From contig ADNK01001090.1 of the NCBI GenBank assembly GCA_000320545.1, forward strand, positions 1 to 37,125: a stretch of DNA of 37,125 nucleotides, read 5' to 3'. The notes beneath the pieces were generated by a model, which ran no database searches, was not told the origin of the DNA, and saw only the letters and a program-made list of their open reading frames with translations. Position numbers and translations under genes: made by a program. The DNA is from Bigelowiella natans CCMP2755. Taxonomy: Eukaryota; Cercozoa; Chlorarachniophyceae. This document shows positions 1 through 11,496 of the stretch, piece after piece; within the stretch, counting starts at the first letter, position 1; each line of letters starts with the position of its first letter.

Positions 1-135
1 TTTAATTAAAATTTGCATTTTTTTGCCCCCCTCCCCCCTCCCTTTGGCATTTTTTTTTTAATATGAAAAACAGGGGGGGTGCCACCAAACATATAAAAAA
101 AAAGGAATTTCCTCCTCCCCCCCCCCCCCCCCCCC

Positions 136-179
<44 letters not shown>

Positions 180-180
180 C
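1..180. other. 3' flank with poly-C and (CT)n microsatellite
   Basis: No gene is supported here. The stretch contains AT- and G/C-homopolymer runs, a poly-C run ending near 135 and a (CT)n tract at about 138-175. It lies directly downstream of the stop codon of the minus-strand TULIP-PqiA gene, so part of it should be that gene's 3' UTR. Confidence 0.6.
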
Positions 181-473
181 TTACGGCGTGATAAAGCTGC
201 AAATGCTAGAGAGGCTGACGGGCGCGTCCCCGCACCAATCTTCGAACGTATGATTGAGGATCCAATCAACGATCTGGTTGATCTCGAGAACTCCCGCAAA
301 GGTTGCCATGAACAGCACCTCAATCCCAGCAAAAGACCATAGAAACAACCCTATTTTACTGCTGAGACAACGCTGTGTGGCTGCAGTAAGCGGCACCAGC
401 CAGAGAACTACCCAAGCCACTAGGATCAAGGTAGGAAAGCCCAGCACCAACACGCTGATATACACATATATAA

Positions 474-513
<40 letters not shown>

Positions 514-2813
514 CGACGACGATGATGATGATGAACAGCAGCTCGTCTTCTTTTCTACTACTACTACTACCACTACTGCTAAATGGTCACTATCATCACC
601 ACTTCAATGCCATCTAGGTCTCACCTGAAAAAGAGCGCGATGGAGTATGCGCCAGTGACTTGGTCTGTGGTAGAAGGAAGCTGTGTCATGATCGAGTATA
701 ACTTGTAGTCACGCTCGATACTGGACTGCCCTGGGGCAGCAACCTCTGGGACCACTCCACTCAGCGTGAATCTGAATTCACAAACGTCGTTCGTTCAGAG
801 CGAATATAGTATAGGAGAGAGAGAGAGAGAGGTGGGGGGGGGGGGGTGATGATAATGATGAGGGGGTGACGAGGAGCACATATCACGCTGCTGTTTTACA
901 CTACAAGCTGGAAGAAGAACAAAAGCTTCAGCAAAGATGACAAAATGACGGAGTAGGGGAAACCAAAAAGTCAATGATTCTCGTCCTGCGCTGCTTTCGC
1001 GAGGCAAAAATGATCGATATCTATTCTCTAATCCCTTCCTAGACATATCGCCCGTCTTCCATTGCCCTCCTCCTCCTCATATGTGTGATGATGATGATGA
1101 TTCTTCTTCATCATCATCTTCCCTTCTTTATCATTACCTAATGATGTTGAAGTAGAACAATGGCGCCAGAACGCCTACACCTATCGCCAGAAGCAACACC
1201 AGTATGCATGCCGATCCATAGGTTCCATTAGAGCAGTGGAAATGGTGCTCCTCCTCTTCCTCCCAGTGCTGCTCCTGAGCTCGTTGCGCACGAGCCCACA
1301 GACTGGACCTAGCACATTTGTTGTCAGTCTCATCATCCCATCCCCCTCTTTGCAAAACACTTCCTTCACCGCCAACAAGATGAGCGGTGGATGCAATATC
1401 GGCAATCACCCCCTTTGATTCGTCTTGGCCAGCAGCAGCAGCAGCAGCAGCATCTTCTCCTTCAATCAGGTGGCTACTACTACTTCTCCCATTTCTGCTG
1501 CTACTATCAACGGATGCCGTCGACGCCGTCTTCTTCGTCGTCGCCCCATTGTGCAGAGAGCGGAGAGCGTGCACCATGACGATCATAAGCGCGCTTGTGA
1601 TCAGGCTCGCATACGCGCCCGGTGCCGGATTGGCCGTCAGCGACGCATCGACGCCAATGATGACGCTTGCATCGAGCTTCATAACCAGCATGAGGTAGCA
1701 CTCAAACATGATGTCTATGAACGACACTTTTGAGACGTGGGCTGCCAGCAGGAACATGTTGCCACGTAGTGAACTGCTCATGGGGACTAGCCATGCCGCC
1801 ATGAGAAAGGTGAAGATGCCGGTGGGGATGAGCACGACTCCCAGGATAACGAGCAGGGAGATCAGGTACGCCTCAGACTTCCAGAAATACCTTCGAGAAG
1901 GGGCGAGGGTTGATAGAGGTAGATAGAAGGAAATGGCAACGACGACAGCAACGGTGGCAATGAAAACGATGACGATGGTGAGCAGATGATATGATGGTGA
2001 TAGCGCTTACTCTATGATGCTGCCGAGCGTAAAGTCGATGATGTACTCGTCGAGGAACTCCTCCTCAGTTGAGCTCACACGCCCCACCAACCGCACCCTC
2101 GAGACTTTCACAGTCATGGCGTAGACCTTGAGACATGCATATGTCAGCATTGTTGCCGCCACCCCCGCGTGGATCACCCACCAATAGGAGGAGTTCCTGA
2201 AAAGGAAAAAAAAATGCAACAGCAGTAGGAGGGAGGGGGGGGGGGGAGGAGGGGGGAATGTGTGTGAGACATTGCATATCCTAACGATGCGATGCTGATG
2301 GAGATAGCAGTAAATGTTTGATTCATCATCCCTCTGTTCCGTATTCTATGGATGTGCCACCTCCTTCATCCACGCTTGAAGTCAATATATCATGAAAATT
2401 TACCTCCTCCTTTCTTTATGATTCCCCCCCCTCCCTCTCTCCTCAAAAAAAAGGAGTTAGTGACCGAAATTTGCTGTTGTAGTAGTAGTAGTCGCACAGG
2501 CTGCTTCTTTCCCCTTCCAGCTCCTCCTGCAGCTGCTGGTGTTTTATCTTCACCATTTGCTGCCTGTTCTGCGAGGAGGGCGATCTAAAGAGCCCAAAAT
2601 GCCTGTAGAAGTAATCGTCGCTCGTGTGGTTGGCGCTGGGGGCTTCTACTGCGATGGATGATGACGATGATGGCGGGCCAACTAAGTCGTGATCATGTTT
2701 GAGGTCAAGCACGGAAACGTCGGGCGGGGTTGCCTCTTCGCACCAACCCTCATTACTAATTTTTCTCTCCTTCTGTTGCATCAGCGGCTCCTTCAGCATC
2801 CGATGTAAACGGC

Positions 2814-2849
<36 letters not shown>

Positions 2850-3512
2850 AATCATGACCATCATGTCTGTGGCCAACATCTCCGTTATCAAAGCTACTAC
2901 GACTGCTACAAGCGAGCGGTTTCCCCTCCTCCCCTTTCCCCCTTTTCTGCTGCCTCCTCCTCCTACTCCTCCTCATCCTCAGCAGTACCCTTCGTAGCCC
3001 AAACCGCAAAAGGATCGCAAGTGATGCAGAGGTTCCAACGGCGATGATAAGGATGACAAACATCTCAGGCACTAATGGCGACTTCGAGGGAGGAGTGCTT
3101 GGTAGCGGTGTCGCGAAGCAGTAGCGCGGTGCGTCGTCTAAGGCGGATGCAATAACATCGTTTGCCACCTCAACACTCAAGCTACCGAGTTCTCCCGTCG
3201 CGCCAATGTGGTCCATGACATGAAGAAGCGTTGGTGAGAGCGCGGCTAGGGCGTCCCTCAGAGAAACCCAGCCTCCGTCCCCGTAGTTTTGTGGTGATGA
3301 AGAAGAAGAAGAAGAAGAAGAAGACGATGACGACGACGTAGTAGCACTATAGCTGTAATTCTTGCCGCCGCCTCTGATCATGACGCTCATATGTGCCAGG
3401 GCGGAGTCCGATACGGATAGATTCCATGTGCTCACAAACTGCGCAAGGAAACAGTTCAAACCGTGGTAGTAGTAGCCATCAAAAGAAGACGACGACGATG
3501 GAGAAGAAGCGT

Positions 3513-3550
<38 letters not shown>

Positions 3551-4156
3551 TATGATGATGAAAGGTAGTGCCCTAGTGCTTGCCGCTGCCGATTCCTGCG
3601 CTCAATGCCGTACACACCACCCCCATCAGTGATGTAGCTCTTGTTCGAGAAGATCTGAGCCAGGGTGAGGTTTAGGACGCCCCTTTTTACTGCGATGTTC
3701 TCTAAGATCCCGAGGTGCATACGTTGGATGCTCTGATTCATTGATACATATGTGTAACTTTCACCTCCATCGAGAGAATATTCAAAGTCAACAATGACTC
3801 CGAGGGGCTTCGTCCCCCCCCCCACACCCAGCCGTGATAGCACCGACTCGTGTGCGCTACTCGCGAGGAGGGAGGAGTTGTAGAAGGTGGAGTGGAGCCC
3901 CTCCACCCGCATATGCGACAGACGAATGACAATATGGAGGTCGTGTAGCAGATCAGCTCGGAGAAGTGTGATGTTGTGCAGTGAGAGGTTCGCAACGCCA
4001 CTAGGCCACAACAAAGCTGTGAATTCGTTCAGGAACGTCTCGTCCAATCTGGAAATCCCTGGAAGCGCAGCCACCTTCTCCCAGTCAATAAATTCTCCAG
4101 CGTCGCCATCATCATCACTATACGGTTGGCACTGCCTAGGCTGGCGACTTGCAAAC

Positions 4157-4197
<41 letters not shown>

Positions 4198-6263
4198 GAA
4201 GAATAATTGCTGTATTTCTAGGTTAAGGAGCGGGCGCACAATCTCATTTGCCATCGCACCCACAGCCGTTGCCAGGTGGCCGCCTTCCTGCTGATTCGAA
4301 TTGATGATATACTGCACAGCTGCTGCAACGAAGACGTAGAGTTCAGCCTCAAGCTTATGAGAGGAGGGCGTGGCAGTACCATCGACAACCCTAAGATCTT
4401 CCACATCTGTGATCGTGACGTTAATGAGACTCACGCTGAGGTTAAGAAGGGCTCGTGTTCCTCCCTCCCTGCCTCCCATAAACCAGCATCCCGGCTGTAC
4501 ACTTTCGTAGAGGCTCATCGCACCCATAACTTCTCGGTCGAATGCCGCTAGAAGGCGGAGGGCCAGCGATATGTTTTTTCCAAGACTGAAGGAAATGTTG
4601 ACGCGCTCACGGAGCACGTCATCACCGACGCTGCTTTTGTGGCCTGCGATTCTGGTCTCCTCTGTACCCGTCCCAGCACTAATGGTGACATTGACACTCG
4701 CACTAACATTGACTGATGGAAGAATGAGAGCTGTTTCGAGGTAGTAGTTGTCCATGGGTTCTAGCACGTTTCTCACGGCCTCGTTGGGGATTGCTGGTAT
4801 CCGCACAGTCAAGGCATTAAGCATGAGCGTAAGGTTGAGAGAGGGTGTCAGAGGAATAGATAGCGACGGCATCACATCCCCGAATAAGGCAGCAGCTTTG
4901 TTAAACTCGAACTCATTCCTAGATGGTGGCAGTGGTGATAAGGATGGCGGTTTGGGCAACGGGATAAGATTGAAATATGTGCGGAAACAATGAGAGAAAA
5001 AGTGGGGGATATTAGGATAGGAAGAGAAGTAGAATTTGATCTATCTAAAGTCTAAGCTCGTCTCTAAATAAAAGACAACGAAAGGGGAGGAGGACTGACG
5101 GTTTGCTGAGCAACTGCGCAAGTTGAGAGCGTAGTGTTTTGGAAATGGAAGCGAGGAAGCTGGAGGTGGTCAGGTCAAGAACGTGCTTATTTCCCTGCAC
5201 ATCTGAAGGCAGGGGTAGGGGGGTAGCCTTTGGCTGCTCCAGCTGATCATCGATGCTGCTTAAAATTCTAGTGACGTTCTTCGTAACTACACTGTTAAGC
5301 GTGTCGCACAGCTTTGGTTCCAGCATCTTTGGCAACACGAAGCGCAAGAACGGCGTTAGTAGCTCTATCACAAAGGTCTGAATACCATCTCCTTTGAAGT
5401 GTAACTTGCTTACACCAAGCTTTGAGGTGCATGATGCATTTGCTGTCACAGTGGCCGGGGAGGAAGGATATAGCTTTGTGATGATGTTTGTGTGAAGTAC
5501 TACGTGGGCATTGGCCTCGGCATTGAAGTTACCGTGACTCCGAACCTGTGCCATATACGTATGTGTGCCAAATTGTATGAGATATTTAAAAAGAAACAAA
5601 TTGATCGTAACAGACAATGGTGCACCGGTCCCCCATTAATCTACTTCAGTCTAATAAGATGACAACGGCTGCGCACATATGGATCAAAGCTACGACCCCA
5701 TACTTCGCCTTTTTGATTTTTGGAAGTAGCAAATCATGCTGGTTCACCTGGCCTATAATGGGGATTTTTTGATCTACTCGGAACGAGCCAGTGCATTTCA
5801 ATTGCACCCCAGAAACCTCGAGGTCAATCTGATCGCCAACCACAACCGCAAATATTTGCACAATTCAGTAAGAGGCCAGCCATGCAGCAGAAACATTCTA
5901 TAGTTGATTCCCACCTTATTTATATTGTTGTATTGAGTGCTCAGTTGGCCAATCCGGAAATGTGTACATTTTATATCGTCGAAATCGCACTGATTTCCGG
6001 CGATGACTTGTGAGAAGTTCCTGTATCGAATAGAGAGAATTTAAGCAAGGAGAGAAGTGCCTTCTAAGTGAGTATCGAGAATCAACCCTAGTTGAAGCTC
6101 CCAGTTATACAGCCACTCTGCAAGGCTGAAACAGCAAAGAAATAATTCCTCAACTCAAATTGCAGGGTTCGGAACAGACAATGGCATACCTGTCGCTAGG
6201 CTGTCCAGTCGTCTCCAAAGGTACAATACAGAGGGCTGTCAACAGTGCGAGGACAACATTCAT
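181..6263 (-). CDS. TULIP (BPI/LBP-like) - PqiA-like fusion membrane protein
   Basis: Nine exons, joined in frame: 6263-6190, 6020-5915, 5828-5748, 5545-5100, 4918-2465, 2196-2011, 1890-1138, 771-625 and 454-181, giving about 1,506 aa. The exon 5 donor could instead be at 2498, also in frame. Residues 1-20 are a signal peptide (MNVVLALLTALCIVPLETTG). Residues about 40-230 match the N-terminal barrel of BPI/LBP proteins: SGVQLKCTGSFRVD, then NFNAEANAHV, SCTSKLGVSKLHFKGDGIQ and KLCDTLNSVVTKNVTRIL, including both cysteines of the family disulfide. A long Asn/Ser-rich luminal part with many N-x-S/T sites follows, then a TM helix near 851-876 and an acidic linker with an 11-Asp run. Exons 6-9 form two membrane modules with PqiA-like signatures (FIDIMFECYLMLVMKL, NPAPGAYASL; then ILVLLLAIGVGVLAPLFYF, FTLSGVVPEV and a final Leu-rich pair). 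PqiA zinc-ribbon cysteines are not seen. By family analogy it binds lipid outside or in the lumen and passes it to or through the membrane part; this is inference. Confidence 0.85.
479..512. repeat. (TA)n microsatellite in an intron
   Basis: Pure TA dinucleotide tract inside the last intron of the TULIP-PqiA gene (intron 455-624), followed by GAC/GAT-type trinucleotides. A second simple tract, (GA)n at about 814-832 followed by poly-G, lies in the preceding intron. Confidence 0.9.
2818..4198. repeat. coding trinucleotide repeats (poly-Asp, poly-Ser)
   Basis: Within exon 5 of the TULIP-PqiA gene several trinucleotide tracts are translated: (CAT)n at 2818-2848 gives an 11-Asp run, GAA/GAC runs near 3299-3335 and (ATG)n at 3511-3549 give poly-Ser on the minus strand, and (CTG)n at 4157-4195 gives another Ser run. 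All keep the frame open, consistent with length changes in steps of three being tolerated in a linker-like region. Confidence 0.8.
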
Positions 6264-7136
6264 CAAGTTTATTCCGGGATGACCCAAAACAAGAGGCCCT
6301 TCAGCGACAAGGATAGGATGGAGCCTTCGGAATTATGGAGAGGGGGGGTGTCTACAAGCGCCAGTCATTCGGTCATTTAGGAAAGTTTTTATTCATAATT
6401 TGACCAAGTATAGTTGTTCCCTTTCTTTGACTACTTGTTTATGTTGCAGGAAAGTTTCGTGACCAATTTTGATTTTGCAGTGGAAGGACCTACACATCCA
6501 GTAAACTTCGTTAAATTCTGTTCAAAAATGTCCCCTGTCGGAGCATGTCACAGAGCGCATTGACTACATCAGCAGAAACTATCAGTACAGTTTTTCGTTG
6601 CGACAAGTAGCATTTCTGATGTGTAAATACAAACGAATCGGATGGGGATGTTGTGCAGCAAGTCGCTTATATCCAGGGATGTCGAAAGTCTTAACTCATG
6701 GCGTTTTGTATTTACGACATCATCGGCAGCCTCAATCCTAAGTTGGGGAACTCTTTGAGGATCTCAATTTAGGTAAATCCATGATCCCAAATAGCGCTCC
6801 ACAAGAGCGACCCGCTCTCATCTCGTGTCCCACAAATTATTATTTCGCCTCTGTTTCTAGACCCTGGATCAAATCCTAGGAAATAAACCCAGCTTTTTAT
6901 GAGAATGTTTCAGTTACCTACGAGTACGCGGAAGGGGTACTGTACTACCAGTGGGGGGTAGGAAAGTATTTTCACGCATTTTCCGTGTTCAATCATAGAC
7001 GGAACTGAGATGGCACGATGATTTTCCACCATGAAAGACGCTAACAGCTCGGCGGGTGTACGCTAAGCAGAACAGATCGAAAAAAATTTCAGATAAAGTT
7101 GATGCAATCGGATAAAGCGAACGTCGTCACTTTGGG
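6264..7136. promoter_or_regulatory. divergent intergenic region, no gene seen
   Basis: This 870-bp spacer separates the minus-strand TULIP-PqiA start (6263) from the plus-strand small gene start (7137), so it should carry both promoters. I see no long ORF with splice signals, no RNA gene and no strong repeat. No TATA box or other promoter element could be assigned with confidence. Confidence 0.4.
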
Positions 7137-7386
7137 ATGTCACTTGCCAAGCATCCCATTACTGATGAGCATTTTGAGGTATTTACAAGATTTCTACTTA
7201 TGTAGCAATCCGTCATACGACCCCAACAATGATGCGAATTCTACTGTCAATATTTTTTGTTTTTCAATTATTTTCCCCTCTCTAACCCTAACCCTAACCC
7301 TAACCCTAATCTTTTTCTTTTTAACCACGGCGATCCAACCAGGCATTAGTAAAGGCCAACCTCGAGACATGTATGGATACAAATAC

Positions 7387-7420
<34 letters not shown>

Positions 7421-7477
7421 GTGCGCGCGCGCGTGTGTGTGTTTGTGTGTTTATGCGTGTGTGTGATTGAGAGAAAG

Positions 7478-7515
<38 letters not shown>

Positions 7516-7753
7516 CATAATATGGGGGGAAATACAGGCGTTTCTCAACGATCGAAATGATAAAAAATGGAAGGTAACTATTGGTAAACGATATAAGAAG
7601 TATACTTTCAGATTAGAAGATTATCCTAAATTTACTGTTTGCTCAGATGTGCATACCGAGCAGAAGAAGAAGTATGCGCAACATCGTCGAAAGAAACACC
7701 GCCAATATTTAAAAAATCTGTCGCTGTCCTCCTTCTCTTTACCGGGAAAGTAA
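7137..7753 (+). CDS. small basic protein of unknown function, two exons
   Basis: Exon 1 (7137-7178) starts MSLAKHPITDEHFE and ends at a GAG|GTATTT donor. Exon 2 (7538-7753) begins after AATACAG and is in phase, giving 85 aa. The second exon is rich in Lys, Arg and Tyr (KKWKVTIGKRYKKYTFRLED, then HRRKKHRQ), so the product is strongly basic. I do not recognise the family. There is no signal peptide or membrane segment. The 359-bp intron contains a telomeric-type repeat and three adjoining microsatellites. Support rests on the matched splice phases and non-repetitive amino-acid composition. A further upstream exon cannot be excluded. Confidence 0.55.
7283..7309 (+). repeat. interstitial telomeric repeat, (CCCTAA)n
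   Basis: About four and a half head-to-tail CCCTAA units lie inside the intron of the small gene at 7137-7753. The unit equals the TTAGGG telomere motif read on the minus strand. Ordinary coding sequence continues on both sides, so this is interstitial and not a chromosome end. Confidence 0.9.
7389..7512. repeat. compound microsatellite (TA)n-(GC/GT)n-(GA)n
   Basis: Three dinucleotide tracts follow one another within 125 bp: TA at 7389-7418, GC/GT at about 7422-7464 and GA at about 7480-7512. They sit just upstream of the acceptor of the second exon of the 7137-7753 gene. Confidence 0.9.
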
Positions 7754-8266
7754 TGCTGAGACTCTTTCGTTATACTTCATCTATCGCTAAGTTATAATGC
7801 CTTCATTACGTCGTACTCATATTTGAATTTCTCTCATCGAACCAAGGAATTATAAAAGGCGCAATCGATTAAGCGATTCGGTTACATACTGCAGAAGTAT
7901 GAATTGACAGTGCGCATACACGTTGTAGAAGCCTGCATGCGCGTACGACGGCAACTGCTCTCACCTATGAATTGTGGGTTGTGGGCTGGTTTGGTTCTGA
8001 TCATGACGTTCAAACCCGCCGGACAGTCGTCTAAACGTAATTTACTGCAACTTACCATGAGGGGAACAAAGCGCGGGCTACTGTACCGGTCAAAACACCA
8101 CAACCCGAGAACCCGCAAAACTCTCCCCTAGCCCACAACTCATGAAGCATCACCAACACAAGCACACGCTGCTAAAGATGGGCAGCACCTCCGAGGGAAC
8201 ATCGGCCCTCCACCTCGTTCAACCACGATGGCACAAGATGGGCCGGGACCAGAAGTGGGCTGACTG

Positions 8267-8833
8267 TTGTTCATCAGAAAATGCGATGAGTGGAAGACAC
8301 TTCGTCGTGAAGGTGTGCATGCACACGTGTTGTGTGAGCATCTGGCGAGTGTCGTTGGTGATTTGATTGCACGTGTCATTTTGAACAAGAGCCATGCTCA
8401 CAATGGACACAGCAATGCACACACATGTCACATGCATTGTGCATTGCACGTCTGTCATTTGAAGGCCACAGTGGACAAAGATGAAGGTGAAGGGCCTGTG
8501 TTGCTCATGGACTTGGATTCATCAAATGACACACGAATGATCTCCGACACATCACGTGTTCAATGCAGCCCATGCGAGCAATGCGTCATCCACGCAGGAG
8601 ATGTCATGGTGTCTGCAGGGGTGCCATTCAAATTGATCCGCTCCATCACCTCGCGTGTGGTCCGCAAGAGAAAACTGTCGGAAGCAGGCATGTCAGACAC
8701 TCAGACTCCTCCACATCATTCGTCGTCACCATCGATGCCATCGACATCATCGTCGCCATCTGGCGGAACAAACTCTGCGTTCATCACTTGTCATCAACCT
8801 GACATCACTTTGTCTGGATCCCCTGAGTTTTGA
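8267..8833 (+). CDS. ORF of unknown function inside the hAT element
   Basis: An open frame of up to 188 codons on the strand opposite the transposase. The first codon in frame is TTG, so the true start or an upstream exon is unknown. The reading looks coding rather than random: a Cys/His-rich opening, an acidic stretch, a basic KRKLSEAG segment and a Ser/Pro-rich C-terminus. It contains one of the imperfect repeats of about 60 bp found here (HNGHSNAHTCHMHCALHVC), and a related segment follows in the next ORF after 8833. No known domain recognised. It could be a second transposon gene or captured host exons. Confidence 0.3.
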   Translation: MFIRKCDEWKTLRREGVHAHVLCEHLASVVGDLIARVILNKSHAHNGHSNAHTCHMHCALHVCHLKATVDKDEGEGPVLLMDLDSSNDTRMISDTSRVQCSPCEQCVIHAGDVMVSAGVPFKLIRSITSRVVRKRKLSEAGMSDTQTPPHHSSSPSMPSTSSSPSGGTNSAFITCHQPDITLSGSPEF

Positions 8834-9145
8834 TTGCAACTCACAATGGACACAGTGATGTCATGCACAACATGCACATGGTGTTGCATGTCTGCAATCA
8901 CGACTCATCATCAGATCATGCTAGCACCACCAATGGGAGCAGCAGCTGTCAGGATGATGATGATGATGATGATGATGCTGCCGCTGCTGCTGCTGTGGCT
9001 GCCATGATGGACATGGCAATGCCATGTGGGTTGCACATGTGACATTACGTGTCCACAACAAGCATCCCAAAAAAGGTCCTACACTCACAACAGACATGGT
9101 GACACCACATGTGTTGCACATGTGACATCACGTGTCTGCAATTGC
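8397..9145 (+). repeat. four imperfect copies of a unit of about 60 bp
   Basis: Copies begin at 8397, 8840, about 8999 and 9084. They share CTCACAA(C/T)GGACA-like starts, a CACATG-rich middle and a (C/T)GTGTCTGCAAT-like end. When translated in the same register, each gives a related peptide starting H-N-G-H or H-D-G-H and ending near L-H-V-C. They lie inside the inferred hAT element and are separated by unlike sequence, so they are not a simple satellite. Confidence 0.55.
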
Positions 9146-9318
9146 TGCTACTGCTGCGGCTGCTGCTACTGGTGACAATGACAATGACAATGATGATGAC
9201 GATGAGGACGATGATTGTTTTGATGCAACTGCGGCAAGGCAACAGCGGCCACATCAGAAGAAGGAGGAGGAGGGTGATGATGTGGAAACGCCATCATGCA
9301 GTGGCAACAATTCCATGA

Positions 9319-11496
9319 TCATTTTTTGCATCTCTTGGAGCAAGGTTTGTCCACGTGGTCAGGCACCACGGGATCGTGCAGAATTGTGATCAAACGGTTC
9401 GTTTCAACACGATTTTCGGTGGTGCTCTCTGAACTCACCAACCCGTCCAAAAAGGCCTCAGGTGTGTACATGGTGGAGTTCAACATTCGCAGATTCACGT
9501 GACAATACAGAGATTTCCTCACCTTCTCCATGCCCAAGCTGGAACGTTCCTTGGGCATGATTCGGTGATTATGCTTGTTGACGCGTTCAACGCTCACCGC
9601 AGTTGGCTTGATGGCATCTATTCGTTTTATCATTTTGGCCAATTCCAGCAGTTGCCCCGCGGAAGCCACTTGCACCCATGCTTTGTAAAAACTTGTCATC
9701 CGCAGTCGCCTCCACAAGGCATCTACTTTGGATTGGACTTGACTGCCATCGGCAACGTCACTTCCATATTGTTTGCGCAGAGTGGGTATGAGTTCGTACA
9801 GAACGCCGTCCATTGCAACTAGAGCATCATAATCGTCTTTGATTTGAAATTCTCTCAGTCCCAATTGCTTGCCGTATTCACACACTGAGTTTCTCATGTC
9901 TGGCGTGCTGCGCAGACGAAGACGACCGGATATTGGGTTACTCACAATTGGCAATATCAAAAAATTCAAAGCGAAGGACACTGTGTGTGCAACTCGGCAG
10001 AGTCCAACCCTCCGTTCTCGCCCCATCCATCTGTCCATGGCAATTTCATGAACATAATTTTTTGTTCTATCGTCGAAAGGGTTGGACTTTCTTTCTTTCC
10101 ATTCAAGGATGTCGTCGATGAGAGCACGATACATGGGACTGATCCAAGATATGTGAACCTCGTCGCTGCCGAGGTATGCTATTAATTTCGACACAGGCTT
10201 CAACAACGCATGCAGAGAGCTAGCCTCCGTCCAGTATTTGAAATCTTTAGCTAGCTCTTGGATTTCCTTCATCTTTTCAGGGTCGCCTTCCACCCAATGA
10301 GGAGAGTCAACCATCTTCATCACCACAGGTTGGTTCTGGATCATCACGTCCAACATCAAATACGCATATCCGAACCTGGTGTCTGGGAAGCTTCTGGGTT
10401 TTCTCGGTTTGCATGGCATGCTTTGAGAAATCTTCTGCCAGGCTTTATATCCCTTCCCACTCAGGTACGAAGAGTGACGTTTGGTTCTGCTTATTATTTC
10501 TTTGAACGGCGCCACTCTGCTGGCCAAGTCTTCAGCCAACAGGTCGCACACGTGCGAAGCGCAACCAATCGCGCTTATCTTCGGATATTTCTCCTCCACT
10601 TTGAAAAGTGCGTTTCTCATGTAATTCACGTTATCCGACACCACAGCGGCAAACACTTCCTGCACTTGTTCCACGTTTCTTTTGCCTTCACTTGACAGTA
10701 TGTTGTCATAGAGCCTGAAGTGATAATCCACGCTGTCCTTTTCCTCTTGCATGATGGACGTGATGAATGATGCTCTTCCTGATGACATCGCTGTGAAGTT
10801 CACAACTTTCGAGTTATTGGAGGAGTTTTTCCATCCATCCGCCGCAAGTGTCTGCATATCGTTTGGGCTCAAGGAAAGTAATCATCCATCCTTTGATGCA
10901 CATGGTCGTTCAGTATGTTGAGCCATCGAGTTGACAAAGTCTTCTGACATTTGGGAACGTACTTCACGAATCCAGGTCGCAGGGCTTCGATGAAGTCGAG
11001 GAAGTAAGGACTCTTTATCAAATCGAATGGAAGTGCAGACCCAACAATGAATCGGGTGAGATGAAACATGACAATGGATGCCTCCGTTGGTGTGCATTTG
11101 TCCATGTAATGAGAAATGCCGGTAATTCCCTTTCGTTTTCGAGACCGGGTCGAAGGGGCAGATGCAGTGTCAAGGTTATGAAAGATCTGCAACCTGTCCC
11201 TTATCGCATCTCTCTGTTCTGGTTTTAGACCCAAACCGTGTAATTCCTCAAGCACAGACACCGGGGTCTAATCATGAAAAGGGTGTGGACACAATTCTTA
11301 ATGAGCACACACAGGGGCACACACAAGCGTGCATTTTTGCGGACACACGCAAAGATTGTACCTTTTTGCAGACGATTAAATGGTCTATGTCTTTGGATGT
11401 GTTCTTCTTTCGATGAAATATTTTGGAGCAAAAGTTGCAAACCCATCCACCGTTCGATGCGGTGAAGTGAGACACGCCGAATGATGGACGGCCCAT
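9319..11496 (-). pseudogene. hAT transposase (BED finger + DUF659 + hATC), frameshifted
   Basis: Exon 1 (11496-11362) encodes a BED-type zinc finger: WVCNFCSKIF, then HLIVCKK. An AAG|GTACAA donor and a TTAG acceptor (intron 11361-11268) join it in phase to the next exon from 11267. That frame ends at a stop just after MDDYFP near 10870. The family match continues at once in another frame (from 10872) with AADGWKNSSNN, VVSDNVNYMR, the GCASHVCDLL helix and a C-terminal hATC region (PTAVSVERVNKHNHRIMP, VRKSLYCHVNLR), ending at 9319. A one-base loss explains the break, so the copy is probably inactive unless this is a sequence error. In the family, this protein binds the element ends and excises and reinserts the DNA. 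Confidence 0.85.

Noticed and set aside
3393-4551. Several antisense open frames within exon 5 of the TULIP-PqiA gene
   Set aside because: They are shadows of a long real exon and rich in runs from trinucleotide repeats.
7283-7309. Chromosome end
   Set aside because: The TTAGGG-type tract is short and coding sequence continues beyond it on both sides.
8397-9145. CRISPR-like array
   Set aside because: Units are imperfect, unevenly spaced and in eukaryotic transposon DNA.
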